Assembly: GCF_014837245.1 (NCBI RefSeq)
Contig: NZ_JACYFU010000003.1
Span: forward strand, 434,001-498,000
Length of the DNA: 64,000 bases
Reading direction: 5' to 3'
Source of the DNA: Devosia oryzisoli
GTDB taxonomy: Bacteria; Pseudomonadota; Alphaproteobacteria; Rhizobiales; Devosiaceae
Shown: one piece after another, positions 29,174 through 39,098 of the stretch
Layout: each line of letters begins with the position of its first letter
How positions within the stretch are numbered: position 1 is the first letter of the stretch
Program-made: the position numbers and the translations under genes
Notes under the pieces: model-generated
What the model saw: only the letters and a program-made list of their open reading frames with translations
The model's database searches: none
What the model was told of the DNA's origin: nothing

Positions 29174-32100
29174 GCCTGGAAGCCGTTCTGGCCGAAAACC
29201 TCGAACCGGTCAGGCTCAAGACTCCTTTCTATGCGGAGCTCATCACCACGAGCAATTTCTCCTTCCTGCGCGGTGCCTCCCATCCACAGGAGCTGGTGGC
29301 CCATGCCATGGCGATGGGCATGACAGCCATGGGTCTGTGCGATCGCAACAGCTTTGCCGGAGTGGTGCGCGGCTATGGCACGGCCCGGGACAACCAGGAG
29401 AAAAGCCCCGATTTTCGCTATCTCGTCGGTGTCCGCCTCGGCTTTGCCGATGGAACCCCTGACATTATCGCCTACCCCACAGATCGGGTAGCCTATGGGC
29501 GGCTGTGCAAGCTCCTCACCATTGGCAACAAGCGGGGAGAAAAGGGCAATCCGACGCTCTTTCTCGATGATCTTTTCGGGTCCAGCGCCCCCACCTCTGC
29601 GCTGGAGCAGGGGCCGGTCGAGGACTTCTCCCAAGGCCAATTGTTTATCCTCTTGCCCGACGAGAGCGATTGGAGCCTCACCGAACAAACGCTGGACCGC
29701 TTGAGCCGGCAAGCGCCGGGCAGGGTGTGGATTGCCGGTGTCGCACGACTCGACGGCCAGGATCGGGCGCGTCTCAACAGGATCGAGAGCCTCGCGCATA
29801 GGCATGGCGCCTGGATGATCGCCAGCAACGATGTGCACTATCACCAGCCCGATCGCAGCATCGTCCTCGATGTCGTCAGTTGCATCCGCGAACATGTCAC
29901 GCTCGACGAGGCCGGCTTCCTGCTCTCGGCCAATGCCGAGCGGCATCTCAAGACGCCTGAGGAAATGGCGCGGCTTTTTGCCGAACATCCCGATGCCATT
30001 GCCCAGACGCAAATCTTCATCCGGAACATCAATTTTTCGCTCGATCAGCTCAAGTACAACTACCCCGAAGAAACCACGGGCAATCATGAGACCGCCCAGC
30101 AGACCCTCGAGCGCCTGACATGGGAGGGGGCTGCCCGGCGTTATCCGGAAGGGATCAGCAACGCGGTCAAGGCGAGCCTTTGGAAGGAGCTGTGCCTGAT
30201 CGCCTACAAGGGCTATGCCGCCTATTTCCTGACGGTGCACGACATCGTCCGGTTTGCCCGGCACGAGCGCAAGATTTTCTGCCAGGGGCGCGGCTCGGCT
30301 GCCAATTCGGCCGTCTGCTTCTGCCTCGAGATCACCGAGGTCAATCCCGAACAGGCCAAGCTGGTCTTCGGACGCTTCATTTCCACCGAGCGGGACGAGC
30401 CTCCCGATATCGACGTCGATTTCGAGCACGAACGGCGCGAGGAGGTGATGCAGTATGTCTACAACAAATATGGCGGCCGCCGGACCGGTCTCACGGCCAA
30501 CGTGATTTCCTATCGCTCCAAGAGCGCCATACGGGAGGCGGCCAAGGTGTTTGGCGTTTCCGACGACACCATCGCTGCATTCAACCAGTTGCATTGGGGC
30601 TGGGGCAGCAAAGTCGACCTGCGCGACCTCACCGGTCTCGGGCTCAATCCGGACGATCCGGTGATGGCGCAGATGTTCGAAGTGGTGAAGGTTTTGAGAG
30701 GCTTCCCGCGCCACCTTTCCCAGCATGTGGGCGGGTTCGTCATCACCCGTGATTCCCTGGAAAGTCTCGTGCCGATCGGGCAATCGGCCATGGACAGTCG
30801 CGCCATCATCGAGTGGAACAAGGACGACATCGACATCCTTGGCATTCTCAAGGTCGACATCCTGGCGCTGGGCATGCTGACCTGCCTCAGGCGTGCCTTC
30901 GAGCTGCTGCATGTGCATTACCAAAAGACCTACGCCCTGACCGACCTTCTGGCCGAAGAGGTCGGTGAAGGTCCCATGGACAAGACCCGGGTCTACGCGA
31001 TGATCCAGCGGGCCGATACGCTGGGCGTGTTCCAGATCGAAAGCCGGGCGCAGATGACCATGCTGCCGCGCCTCAAGCCCAGCCGCTTCTATGATCTTAT
31101 CGTCGAAGTGGCCATCGTGCGGCCCGGCCCGATCCAGGGAGACATGGTGCATCCCTATCTGCGCCGCCGCCAGGGGCTGGAGCCCGTCGTCTATCCCAGC
31201 CCGCAATTGCAGGACGTGCTGGAACGGACGCTTGGCGTTCCGCTGTTCCAGGAGCAGGCGATGCAGATTGCCATCGTGGGCGCCGGATTTTCTCCGGGCA
31301 AAGCCGATCAGCTGCGCCGCGCCATGGCGGCCTGGCGGCGAACCGGCAAGATCGCCCAGTTCGGGCAGGAATTCATCGCCGGCATGGTCGGCAACGGATA
31401 CGCACCCGAATTCGCCAAGCAGAGCTTTGCGCAAATCCAGGGCTTTGCCGAATACGGCTTTCCCGAGAGTCACGCCGCAAGCTTTGCGCTGCTGGTCTAC
31501 ACGTCCTGCTGGTTCAAATGCCACTATCCCGACGTCTTCGCGTGTGCGTTGCTGAACTCCCAGCCCATGGGGTTTTATGCACCAAGCCAGATCGTGCGGG
31601 ATGTTCGCGAACACGGTATCGCCGTCCGCGAAGCCGATGTGAACAGGTCCGATCTGGAGTGCATTCTGGAAGACGACGGCGGGGGGATAAAGGGCCGTAT
31701 CTGGCCGCGTCATGCCCAGATGAGTGACGATATCTTGTCCACCAAGGCCATTCGGCTAGGGCTGCGGTTCGTCGAGGGCCTCGCCGAAAATGACATCAAC
31801 CGGATCGTCGCTCGCCGTGGACAGAAACCTTATGCGTCGGTGCGCGAGCTTTGGGTGCGGACGGGGGTGCCCATAGCCAGTCTTGAGAAACTGGCGCGGG
31901 CAGATGCCTTTGCTTCACTGGGCCTCAATCGGCGGGAGGCGCTTTGGGCCGTGAAGGGGCTCATCGGCACGCACGGCGCCGAAACGCTGCCCCTCTTCGC
32001 CGCGGCCGGCCCCTCCGAGGATCGGAGTGGAGAGGAGCCAGCTGGCCTGCCGATGATGGGGCCAGGTGAAGAAGTCATCCATGACTATGCCACGCTTTCG

Positions 32101-32619
32101 CTATCGCTCAAGGGACATCCTGTGCAGTTCCTTCGCCCCATGCTCAGTCAACGGGGGGTGACGCGAGCGGAAAACCTCGCCGGTGTCCCGCCCGATGTCC
32201 GTATCGAAGTGGCCGGTCTGGTTCTGGTGCGCCAGCGGCCGGGCACGGCCAGTGGAGTGATCTTCGCCACGCTCGAGGATGAAACCGGAGTGGCCAATAT
32301 CGTGGTCTGGCCGAAGCTGTTCCAGGACGACAGGCTCCGCAAGATATTGCTCTCAAGCCGCATGCTGTCCGTAACCGGAAAAGTGCAGTCTGCCGATGGT
32401 GTTATTCATGTCATCGCCGAGGACATGGAAGATCTGACCCCACATCTGCTCGATCTCTCCCACGGCAAAGATTTCGGCGATCGCATTCTGGCGCGGGCCG
32501 ACGAAGGCAAGTCAGGGCCGTCGGGAAGCCAGAGCCGGGACCGCAACGCCATAAGAGAGATCGAGCAGGCGCGCCGGCGAGCCTATGCCGCGCTACCCGG
32601 CGGACGGAATTTCCACTGA
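29170..32619 (+). CDS. dnaE2: Error-prone DNA polymerase DnaE2
   Basis: C-family polymerase for translesion synthesis in the SOS response. 1149 residues. The N-terminal PHP domain opens with [23 protein letters not shown]; the catalytic aspartates are D413 and D415 ([13 protein letters not shown]), with the third in [36 protein letters not shown] and the C-terminal OB fold ([17 protein letters not shown]) are typical. ATGA overlap with imuB makes imuA-imuB-dnaE2 one operon. Its 3' end overlaps phhB on the other strand by 27 bp. Confidence 0.97.
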   Translation: MSLEAVLAENLEPVRLKTPFYAELITTSNFSFLRGASHPQELVAHAMAMGMTAMGLCDRNSFAGVVRGYGTARDNQEKSPDFRYLVGVRLGFADGTPDIIAYPTDRVAYGRLCKLLTIGNKRGEKGNPTLFLDDLFGSSAPTSALEQGPVEDFSQGQLFILLPDESDWSLTEQTLDRLSRQAPGRVWIAGVARLDGQDRARLNRIESLAHRHGAWMIASNDVHYHQPDRSIVLDVVSCIREHVTLDEAGFLLSANAERHLKTPEEMARLFAEHPDAIAQTQIFIRNINFSLDQLKYNYPEETTGNHETAQQTLERLTWEGAARRYPEGISNAVKASLWKELCLIAYKGYAAYFLTVHDIVRFARHERKIFCQGRGSAANSAVCFCLEITEVNPEQAKLVFGRFISTERDEPPDIDVDFEHERREEVMQYVYNKYGGRRTGLTANVISYRSKSAIREAAKVFGVSDDTIAAFNQLHWGWGSKVDLRDLTGLGLNPDDPVMAQMFEVVKVLRGFPRHLSQHVGGFVITRDSLESLVPIGQSAMDSRAIIEWNKDDIDILGILKVDILALGMLTCLRRAFELLHVHYQKTYALTDLLAEEVGEGPMDKTRVYAMIQRADTLGVFQIESRAQMTMLPRLKPSRFYDLIVEVAIVRPGPIQGDMVHPYLRRRQGLEPVVYPSPQLQDVLERTLGVPLFQEQAMQIAIVGAGFSPGKADQLRRAMAAWRRTGKIAQFGQEFIAGMVGNGYAPEFAKQSFAQIQGFAEYGFPESHAASFALLVYTSCWFKCHYPDVFACALLNSQPMGFYAPSQIVRDVREHGIAVREADVNRSDLECILEDDGGGIKGRIWPRHAQMSDDILSTKAIRLGLRFVEGLAENDINRIVARRGQKPYASVRELWVRTGVPIASLEKLARADAFASLGLNRREALWAVKGLIGTHGAETLPLFAAAGPSEDRSGEEPAGLPMMGPGEEVIHDYATLSLSLKGHPVQFLRPMLSQRGVTRAENLAGVPPDVRIEVAGLVLVRQRPGTASGVIFATLEDETGVANIVVWPKLFQDDRLRKILLSSRMLSVTGKVQSADGVIHVIAEDMEDLTPHLLDLSHGKDFGDRILARADEGKSGPSGSQSRDRNAIREIEQARRRAYAALPGGRNFH

Positions 32620-32910
32620 CGCTGGCAAGAGGCCGTCAATGCTGCCTGCAAGGTCAACGTCCTTCTGGCTGAGCCCACCCGCATCATGCGTCGTCAAGCT
32701 GATGCGCACCCGGTTGTAGCTGTTGGACCAGTCCGGATGATGCCCTGCCTTTTCGGCAAGCAGGGCAACACGCGCCATGAAGCCGAAGGCCTGCGAAAAA
32801 TCCCTAAAGCGAAACTCGCGGGAAATGCACTGATCTGCCTCGTCATGACGCCATTCGGGCAGCGACTGGAGCGCCTGATCGCGCTCCTGGGGCAGGAGCT
32901 TTTTGGCCAT
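32593..32910 (-). CDS. phhB: Pterin-4a-carbinolamine dehydratase
   Basis: Small enzyme (105 residues) that recycles 4a-hydroxytetrahydrobiopterin. Active-site histidines are H57-H58 ([13 protein letters not shown]) and H75 (TTHDAGGL), all conserved. The ATG at 32910 ([10 protein letters not shown]) is chosen. No phenylalanine hydroxylase is seen nearby; in such genomes the enzyme may serve molybdopterin or other pterins. The C-terminal tail is about ten residues longer than usual and overlaps the end of dnaE2 antisense. Confidence 0.93.
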   Translation of the reverse strand: MAKKLLPQERDQALQSLPEWRHDEADQCISREFRFRDFSQAFGFMARVALLAEKAGHHPDWSNSYNRVRISLTTHDAGGLSQKDVDLAGSIDGLLPASVEIPSAG

Positions 32911-32980
32911 GTCGATCTCCGATGAACCATCTGCACCACTTTGCTTAACCCAAACCGGGCAGCTTTCGCGAGTGCGGCAG

Positions 32981-32995
32981 TTAACCTTCCGTTCA
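32981..32995. promoter_or_regulatory. CtrA-like box, one mismatch
   Basis: TTAA-N7-TTCA, one base off the consensus, in the divergent space between phhB and the GGDEF-EAL gene, 83 bp before the latter. A further TTAACC is at 32945. Confidence 0.35.
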
Positions 32996-33077
32996 GCTTC
33001 CGCAATGAAACCTGCGGCTGCGCAGGCCCACAAACGCATACGCGCAAGTCCTTATTAAGGGCTCTGCCGTTGAGTGG

Positions 33078-35402
33078 ATGAGTATTGGGAAGGCACCCGT
33101 GTTCACTTCGGCCCGCAAAACACTGCCCGCACTCGACTACGTATCCATAGTCCGTTCGGTCTATGGTGACCGGCGTGCCATGATTGCGGGTACCTTCGCA
33201 AGCGTCCTCATGGCCGGCATGACGGCATTCAAGACGCAGTCCATCGCGCTTTGGGCAGTGACGGCGGCTTTCCTTGTCTTCGGTCTCGTCCGCTACGCCG
33301 ACATGCAGGCATTCTGGCGCGCCAATATCGGCAACGACGATGCGGCCGGCGCCGAACATTGGGAGAATCGCGCCGTCTTTTCGGGCAGTACCCTGGCCTT
33401 CGTGTACGGCTTGTGGTGCTTCGTCTCCATGGCCATCGTGCAGGATCCTGTGGCGGAGCTGGCCAGCGCCTCCATCACCATCGCCGTGATGGTGGGCATT
33501 TGCGGGCGCAATTTCGGCCTCGATCGCCTCGTCACGATCCAGATGATTTCGGTCATCGTGCCGCTCTCGGCAGGCTATGCCCTGCACGGCGACGTCTACC
33601 ACGTGACGCTGGCAGCGCTGCTGGGCATCATGCTTTCGAGCTTTCGCAAGCTCGCCAGCGATATCCGCAGCATCCTCCTTTCGGCGGTCCACGACCGCGT
33701 TGAGGCCTCGCGACTCGCGGCCGAGCTCGATATTGCGCTGACCACCCTTGAACATGGCCTGTGCATGCTGGACGAGAACGGCGTGGTCAGCGTGGCCAAC
33801 AATCGGGCCGTCCGCACTTTTGCCCTTCTGGGCGTGCCGGATTTGCTCCGCCAGCCCTTTGGCACCGTCATGGCCGCGCTGGCCGCTTCCGAGCGCGTGC
33901 CGCGCACCGCCATAGACCGGCTTGGCGACATGATCAGCCGCCGTGACTCGGGCAAGGTGCTGCTCTCCCTGCTTTCCTTGCAGCCCAAGGTCCACTACGA
34001 GGTCACTGTTAGCTCGCGCGGTGCACGCTGCGTCTTGTTGTTCGAGGATATCAGCCAGCGCATAGAAGCGCAGGAGCGCATCAGTTTCATGGCGCGCCAT
34101 GATGCGCTCACGGGCTTGCCCAACCGCACATACTTCGGCGACCTGGCCCTTGAAGAGCTGGAATTGCGCCATGCCGCGGGCAAGGCCAGCGCCCTGATGA
34201 TCTTCGACATCGACGAGTTCAAGCACGTCAACGATAGCCACGGCCACGTGGTGGGCGATGCACTGTTGCGCCAAGCCGCGGACCGCCTGCGCAAAACCCT
34301 CCCGGCCAGTGCTGTTCTGGCGCGGCTGGGGGGCGACGAATTCATCGCTTTGGTCGACGGCAATGATAGCGACGTCGAAAGCTGCGCCGACAGGATACTT
34401 ACGGCGTTCGGGGCGCCCTTCGCGCTGGAGGGCGTCACCCTTGTCGTACAGCTCAGCATTGGCGTCGTGATCAGTCGCGAAAGCGCCGATGAGCTCGATG
34501 AGTTGATGACCAAGGCCGATCTGGCCCTTTATACGGCCAAGGCGGAAGGCAAAGGGCGCAGCCAGATCTTTCATGGCCAGATGGACATCGACTATCACTA
34601 CCGCCAACAACTCAAGGCCGACCTGCGCGAGGCCGTCGCCAAAGATCAGCTCACCCTCGCCTTCCAACCGCTGCTCGACATCTCCAGCCGGCGCGTCGTG
34701 TCCTGCGAGGCGCTGGCGCGCTGGACACATCCCCAGTTCGGCACCGTACCCCCCGCAACCTTCATTCCTCTTGCCGAGGAAATGGGGCTGATCTCCGAGA
34801 TCACCTCCTGGGTCATCCGCCATGCCGCCGTGGAATGCAGCCGCTGGGCCGGTGAGGTCGCCGTGGCCGTGAATGTCTCGGCCCGCGATTTCCGTGGGCT
34901 CGACCTGCCCGTCGTGATCGAAGACGCTCTTCGGGAAGCGCAGTTGCCGCCAGGCCGGTTCGAGGTTGAAGTCACAGAAACGGCGGTCATCGAAGAGCGG
35001 GATCTGGCCAGTACCGCCCTGGGGCGGCTCGCCGCTCGCGGTATTGCCATTGCGCTCGACGATTTTGGGACGGGGTACTCTTCCCTGAGCTATCTCAATG
35101 CCCTGCCGTTCAGCAAACTCAAGATCGACCGCTCCTTTGTGGTGGAAGTAGATGGCAATGCGCGGGCCTTGAGCCTTCTGGCAAACGTCGCGCGGCTTGG
35201 GCGCGACCTCGACCTCGTCGTCGTGGCCGAAGGGGTGGAAACCGAGGCGCAACTCGAGGCAATGCTGGAGCATACCGGCGTCCAGCAGGTGCAAGGCTAT
35301 CTCTTCAGCCGGCCCCTCCCGTCCCGCGATATCGCCGAGTTGATCAAACGCTTCAATGGGCGCGGTGCAGAGCAGGTGCTGAGAAAGCGTAAACGTGGTT
35401 AA
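33078..35402 (+). CDS. Membrane GGDEF-EAL cyclic-di-GMP enzyme
   Basis: A 774-residue protein. The N-terminal 180 residues hold about five hydrophobic helices; a degenerate PAS-like domain (LEHGLCMLDENGVVSVANN) follows, then GGDEF (418-422) and EAL (544-546). The inhibitory RxxD site is absent (P-A-S-A in its place), so the cyclase would lack product inhibition, unlike the 13-kb paralogue. The EAL half keeps EALARW, DDFGTGYSS and EGVETEAQL. It shares its neighbourhood with the acyl-amino-acid synthase-like gene. Confidence 0.92.
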   Translation: MSIGKAPVFTSARKTLPALDYVSIVRSVYGDRRAMIAGTFASVLMAGMTAFKTQSIALWAVTAAFLVFGLVRYADMQAFWRANIGNDDAAGAEHWENRAVFSGSTLAFVYGLWCFVSMAIVQDPVAELASASITIAVMVGICGRNFGLDRLVTIQMISVIVPLSAGYALHGDVYHVTLAALLGIMLSSFRKLASDIRSILLSAVHDRVEASRLAAELDIALTTLEHGLCMLDENGVVSVANNRAVRTFALLGVPDLLRQPFGTVMAALAASERVPRTAIDRLGDMISRRDSGKVLLSLLSLQPKVHYEVTVSSRGARCVLLFEDISQRIEAQERISFMARHDALTGLPNRTYFGDLALEELELRHAAGKASALMIFDIDEFKHVNDSHGHVVGDALLRQAADRLRKTLPASAVLARLGGDEFIALVDGNDSDVESCADRILTAFGAPFALEGVTLVVQLSIGVVISRESADELDELMTKADLALYTAKAEGKGRSQIFHGQMDIDYHYRQQLKADLREAVAKDQLTLAFQPLLDISSRRVVSCEALARWTHPQFGTVPPATFIPLAEEMGLISEITSWVIRHAAVECSRWAGEVAVAVNVSARDFRGLDLPVVIEDALREAQLPPGRFEVEVTETAVIEERDLASTALGRLAARGIAIALDDFGTGYSSLSYLNALPFSKLKIDRSFVVEVDGNARALSLLANVARLGRDLDLVVVAEGVETEAQLEAMLEHTGVQQVQGYLFSRPLPSRDIAELIKRFNGRGAEQVLRKRKRG

Positions 35403-35415
35403 TCTGCGTTAACCA
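35396..35415. promoter_or_regulatory. Palindrome TGGTTAA-N6-TTAACCA
   Basis: A perfect 7-bp inverted repeat that spans the stop codon of the GGDEF-EAL gene. It resembles a CtrA box with 6 rather than 7 spacer bases and lies about 130 bp upstream of the acyl-amino-acid synthase-like gene. Confidence 0.4.
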
Positions 35416-35473
35416 GCTGTTCCTCAATTCCATTTTCCTCCTGTTCGGTCCCTGCGGGGAATTCAGCGTAATT

Positions 35474-35481
35474 TTAACCAT
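35474..35481 (+). promoter_or_regulatory. CtrA half-site TTAACCAT
   Basis: An exact TTAACCAT octamer, a known CtrA half-site form, 55 bp before the ATG of the N-acyl-amino-acid synthase-like gene. It lies in an AT-rich stretch with further TTAACC/GGTTAA words at 35410 and 35502. Confidence 0.4.
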
Positions 35482-35535
35482 TCCGGTTATGGCTAACAGA
35501 AGGTTAATCTGCGGGCATTGAACAGGAATTGGTCA

Positions 35536-36294
35536 ATGTCTTTGGCAGAACCTACTCTTTCCTCCCCAGCGCCCTCGCGCTTCGCCACCTCCCTCATCGA
35601 CCTGCTGGACCGCGTGCAGTACCGCCGTGTGTCGGTCGATGAACAACTCGACCCGGTCTATCGTCTGCGTTACGAAGCGTATCGTCGGGAGGAGTTCATC
35701 CCCACCAATTCGCAGCAGGTGACGCGGGACCGCTATGACGAGGCAGAAAATTGCTTCTGCTTCGGGGTCTATATCGACGAGAGGCTCGTCAGCTCCGTCC
35801 GCCTGCATATCGCAGGGCCGGACGACCCCACATCGCCCAGCGCCGCCATCTGGCCCGATATCCTTGGCGGCATCGTCGAGAAGGGCCAGGTCTACATCGA
35901 TCCCAGCCGCTTTACGGCCGATCACGAGGCGTCGCTGGAATTTCCTGCCATTCCCTATCTGACGCTGCGCACCGCCGTGATGGCGTGCGAGCACTTCAAG
36001 GCGACCTACTGCATCTCCTCTGTTCGACCCGAGCACTCCGCATTCTACCGCCGCGTCTTCGGCTCGGAACAGCTTGCAGGAGAGGGATACTGGGGAGAGC
36101 TCACCTTTCCCGTCTGCCTTTATGCGTCATATATCCCGGTCATGTACCCGCGTGTCATCCGGCGTTACCCGTTCTTCGATTCCACGCCCGAAGAGCGCGC
36201 CGCGCTTTTTGCCCCGGGGCACAAGGGCATTGTCGGCATTACGCCCTCGGCACGCCAGGCGCAGCGCCTGCAAATGCTTGGTCTCGATGCTTAG
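35536..36294 (+). CDS. N-acyl amino acid synthase (FeeM)-like / autoinducer-synthase-fold protein
   Basis: A 252-residue protein of the GNAT-related acyltransferase group that includes FeeM N-acyl amino acid synthases and resembles LuxI enzymes. Visible features: LDPVYRLRYEAYRREEFI near residue 48 (the LuxI-like R-x-x-x-Y/F entry), ENCFCFGVYIDERLVSSVRLHI, GQVYIDPSRFT and CISSVRPEHSAFYRRVFG. It has no signal peptide. AGGA precedes the ATG at 35536; a TTG at 35518 is less likely. It may make a long-chain N-acyl amino acid from acyl-ACP. It stands alone, downstream of a c-di-GMP gene. Confidence 0.78.
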   Translation: MSLAEPTLSSPAPSRFATSLIDLLDRVQYRRVSVDEQLDPVYRLRYEAYRREEFIPTNSQQVTRDRYDEAENCFCFGVYIDERLVSSVRLHIAGPDDPTSPSAAIWPDILGGIVEKGQVYIDPSRFTADHEASLEFPAIPYLTLRTAVMACEHFKATYCISSVRPEHSAFYRRVFGSEQLAGEGYWGELTFPVCLYASYIPVMYPRVIRRYPFFDSTPEERAALFAPGHKGIVGITPSARQAQRLQMLGLDA

Positions 36295-36300
36295 GTGGGG

Positions 36301-36376
36301 TGGTGCCGCTTGTCAGACTCGAACTGACGACCCCATCATTACGAATGATGTGCTCTACCAACTGAGCTAAAGCGGC
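36301..36376 (-). tRNA. tRNA-Thr (CGT)
   Basis: A 76-nt cloverleaf on the minus strand. The acceptor is GCCGCTT/AAGCGGC, the D arm GCTC-AGTTGGTA-GAGC, the anticodon stem CATCA/TGATG with loop TTCGTAA (anticodon CGT), and the T arm GTCAG-TTCGAGT-CTGAC. Discriminator A and an encoded CCA complete it. It lies 6 bp after the convergent synthase-like gene. Confidence 0.97.
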
Positions 36377-36411
36377 CAAGCGGCGCTTGCGCCACTTCGA
36401 TGCGCGGTCTT

Positions 36412-37797
36412 TTACTGGGGGTTGTCCGCCGGTGCAAGAGGCAAGACGTTGTCGGCGGCCGGCAATTGTGGTGCCTCTTCGGACGGTCTGCCCGGCAGGG
36501 ACGGCGCGCGGGCCGCGTTGGCAACAGGAACTTTCCACTCGAACCCATCGAGCTTTTTGGTCACCGGCGAGAGCGGTTCCCATTCGTCGCTGACGATGCC
36601 GTCCGCGGTCCACGCCGGGTCACGCGGCGCGCGGACGGCGCGGGCCAGCCATTCGCGGGCCTTGCCCTGGTCCCCATTCTGTCCCTCCTCGATTTCTGCC
36701 ATGAGGCTGGCAACGCCCTGCGTGGCTTCTGCCCCCGTAAACGGCTCCAGCGCAGCGCGTGCGGCGGGCCAGTCATAGGCATCGATAGCCGTGCGAGCCA
36801 GGGCCATGGCGGCGGAGCGATGCTGGGGCGGCGTGTCGACGAGGTCCCGCATGCGTTTGAGCCGATCAACGGCGGAAGCACCGGGCTGCGCATGGGCATA
36901 GAGCGCCGCCGCATCGGGGTGCCCCGTGGCGCGCCAGATGCGGCGCAGCAAGCTCATGGCCCGGCGCGTCTCGCCGCGGTTGATGTAGATGCGGGAGGCA
37001 ATAAGCGCCGCCGGAACGAAATCGGGAAGCAGCTTCAGCGCTGTCAGCGCGTGGTCGAGCGCGGCGTTGGGGTGAGAGACTTCCGCTTCGCGGGCGCGGG
37101 CCGTCTCGATAATAGCCTGCCGACGGCGTTTGCGCGCTTTCTCCTCGCGGTTGGGAGCGGCCTCGGCATTGACCATGGCCACCGCCTCGGCCCATTGGCC
37201 ATGCTGCACCAGATCGTCGAACACCGCTTCCGAAGCCCAGGTGGCGTCGGGGGAAAGGGTCAGGGCCTTGCGGGCGAAGGTGAGCGCCGCATCGGGGCGG
37301 CGCTGCGCCCGAGCCTGGTCGTAGAGGCCGGTCAGGGCGGCAATGGCCGTCTTTTCGCTGGCGATAAGCGCCCGATAGTGTTCGCGCGCTGCGGGCATGT
37401 CGCCCAAGGCCAGATCGGCGCGGGCTTCGAGCAGTCGTGCCGCCGTATCGTCAGAAAGACGGGCCTGGGCCTCGCGCGCCATGAGCCGAGCTCTTGCCGG
37501 ATCTCCGGACTGCAGGGCGATCACCGCATCGGAGAGCGCCTGCACCCCCTGTTCGCGGCGCCGCGCCAGCCGCCTGCGGGCAAGGGCCCGCGGAGCGCCG
37601 ATGATGCGCCGAAGCACGGCCCAGACCAGAATGATCAGCGCGGCAAACAGCAGCAGCAGGACCACGGCCGTCCCCAGCCGCGGCTGCATGCGGTAGCCGG
37701 CGACCTCAAGGGTGAGGGTCCCGGGCAGCGCGATCACCCAGGCTGCAACAGCCGCAACGACGAGGCTTCCCACAATCCAGGAGGCAAGGCGGATCAT
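36412..37797 (-). CDS. hemY: HemY-type membrane protein (HemY N-terminal domain and TPRs)
   Basis: A 461-residue protein with two N-terminal helices (about 5-30 and 43-65) and then TPR-like helical repeats, as in the HemY_N family that clusters with haem genes. It is not the oxidase also named HemY. The exact role is unclear; it is thought to organise late tetrapyrrole synthesis. The tail is Pro/Ala-rich. Its ATG overlaps the stop of the mitofilin-like gene (ATGA), so it belongs to the hemC-hemD operon. Confidence 0.85.
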   Translation of the reverse strand: MIRLASWIVGSLVVAAVAAWVIALPGTLTLEVAGYRMQPRLGTAVVLLLLFAALIILVWAVLRRIIGAPRALARRRLARRREQGVQALSDAVIALQSGDPARARLMAREAQARLSDDTAARLLEARADLALGDMPAAREHYRALIASEKTAIAALTGLYDQARAQRRPDAALTFARKALTLSPDATWASEAVFDDLVQHGQWAEAVAMVNAEAAPNREEKARKRRRQAIIETARAREAEVSHPNAALDHALTALKLLPDFVPAALIASRIYINRGETRRAMSLLRRIWRATGHPDAAALYAHAQPGASAVDRLKRMRDLVDTPPQHRSAAMALARTAIDAYDWPAARAALEPFTGAEATQGVASLMAEIEEGQNGDQGKAREWLARAVRAPRDPAWTADGIVSDEWEPLSPVTKKLDGFEWKVPVANAARAPSLPGRPSEEAPQLPAADNVLPLAPADNPQ

Positions 37798-39074
37798 GCC
37801 GGGTTCTCCGCGCTGAGCACCGTGGACCGCACGTCGATCAGAAATTGCTGAGCCTGTGCGAGCGTCTCGAGCTGCGCTGCCGTTTCTCCGGCGGCCTGTT
37901 GCATGGGCTGCGGCAGGGATTGCAGCTCTTTATGGGCGGTGATGAAGTCCCGCCGCGCCAGGGCCTCCTCGATGCGGGAAACGCCCGCCTCGGGACTGTC
38001 ACCCTCCCGGCTGGTGCTGGGGCGCAGGGCGATCAGGCCGCGAAACCAGTTGCCGGCCGTATCCTGCCACGAGGCATCGGGCGCTGCCGGCCGTCCCGCC
38101 AGGATGGTGGGCAGGGCGTCCTCAAACTCGCGCACCGTGGATTCCGGACGCGGAAGTCCTTCCGGTGCCGCAGCGGCCACGGCCTTTGGCACGGCGATAT
38201 CGGGCAGAGCCTGGCGTAGGGCCGACAATTCAAGGTCGAACGGCCGGCCGCTGTCGAACGCCGTCTCGAGGCCCGAGAGGATCAGCGGCAAGCGTACTTC
38301 CGCGCCGCTTGTCTGTGACGCGGAAGCCACCTTCTGATCGAGTGCCGTCACCGATTGATCGGTCTGGTCGAGACGCTGGGCCAAGGTCTGGGCCTGCTGC
38401 TTGACAGCCTCGAGCTCTCCCTCAAGGGCCGTCACCGCCTCGGCCGGCTGGGCAGAGGGCGCGGATTGCGCCTGCTCCTCGAGCGCGGCCAGACGCTGGC
38501 TCAGCGCCTCGAGTTGATCGGAAAGGCCCGTTACCTCGGGTGGCGCGGGGCTGGCCGAAGGGGGTTCCTGTTGTTCGAGCGCCGCGACGCGCTGGTCGAG
38601 CGTGGACAGCTCGTCCTGCACCGTGTCCGTTCTGGTCTGCAACTCGGGAACTTCGGCCGCGAGGCGCCCGATGCGCTGATCGGGTTCGGGCGGGGCAACA
38701 GGCGCGGTCGGCCACAAGCCGGCATAGGCAAGGCCATAGGCGCATGCGAGCCCGAGAACGCCGCCGGCGAGGCCCGCCACCCAGGGGGACCCGGGCCGCG
38801 CGGCCGTCTCTGCCGACTTGGGGTCGGAACCCGCCCCGGTCCTGCTGCGGTTCCTGGTGTCGTTGCCGGAGAAGGTGGCGTTCGGAGGCGAGGGCTTGTT
38901 CGCGTCGGCGCCACCGGCCTTCGGGGGCATCGTTGCCGCGCTCTTTTCGGCCTCAGGCTTGCCGTCCGGCCCGCTCTTGCGCGCTGTCCCCTCGAGCACG
39001 GGCGGCTTTACCGCGCCCGATTTCGGGGCGCCGGCATCGGCGGAAGGGTCGTCCTTTTTCTTGTCATCAGCCAT
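37794..39074 (-). CDS. Mitofilin-like membrane protein (COG4223)
   Basis: A 426-residue protein. The first 95 residues are charged and Pro/Lys-rich, followed by one Gly/Ala-rich helix (WVAGLAGGVLGLACAYGLAYAG), a long coiled coil (residues about 130-240, Gln/Leu/Asp-rich heptads) and a C-terminal helical domain (FDLELSALRQALPDIAVP). This is the layout of alphaproteobacterial mitofilin/Mic60 relatives encoded next to hemC-hemD and linked to membrane shaping. It starts 24 bp after hemD and is coupled to hemY by an ATGA overlap. Confidence 0.85.
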   Translation of the reverse strand: MADDKKKDDPSADAGAPKSGAVKPPVLEGTARKSGPDGKPEAEKSAATMPPKAGGADANKPSPPNATFSGNDTRNRSRTGAGSDPKSAETAARPGSPWVAGLAGGVLGLACAYGLAYAGLWPTAPVAPPEPDQRIGRLAAEVPELQTRTDTVQDELSTLDQRVAALEQQEPPSASPAPPEVTGLSDQLEALSQRLAALEEQAQSAPSAQPAEAVTALEGELEAVKQQAQTLAQRLDQTDQSVTALDQKVASASQTSGAEVRLPLILSGLETAFDSGRPFDLELSALRQALPDIAVPKAVAAAAPEGLPRPESTVREFEDALPTILAGRPAAPDASWQDTAGNWFRGLIALRPSTSREGDSPEAGVSRIEEALARRDFITAHKELQSLPQPMQQAAGETAAQLETLAQAQQFLIDVRSTVLSAENPA

Positions 39075-39098
39075 GACGCATCCTCTTTGTCGAACCGA

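Noticed and set aside
29122..31713. 863-codon minus-strand frame opposite dnaE2
   Set aside because: Mirrors the codon bias of dnaE2; no recognisable domain and dnaE2 is unambiguous.
32694..35294. 866-codon minus-strand frame opposite the GGDEF-EAL gene
   Set aside because: Shadow frame; it also crosses the phhB gene in another frame on the same strand.
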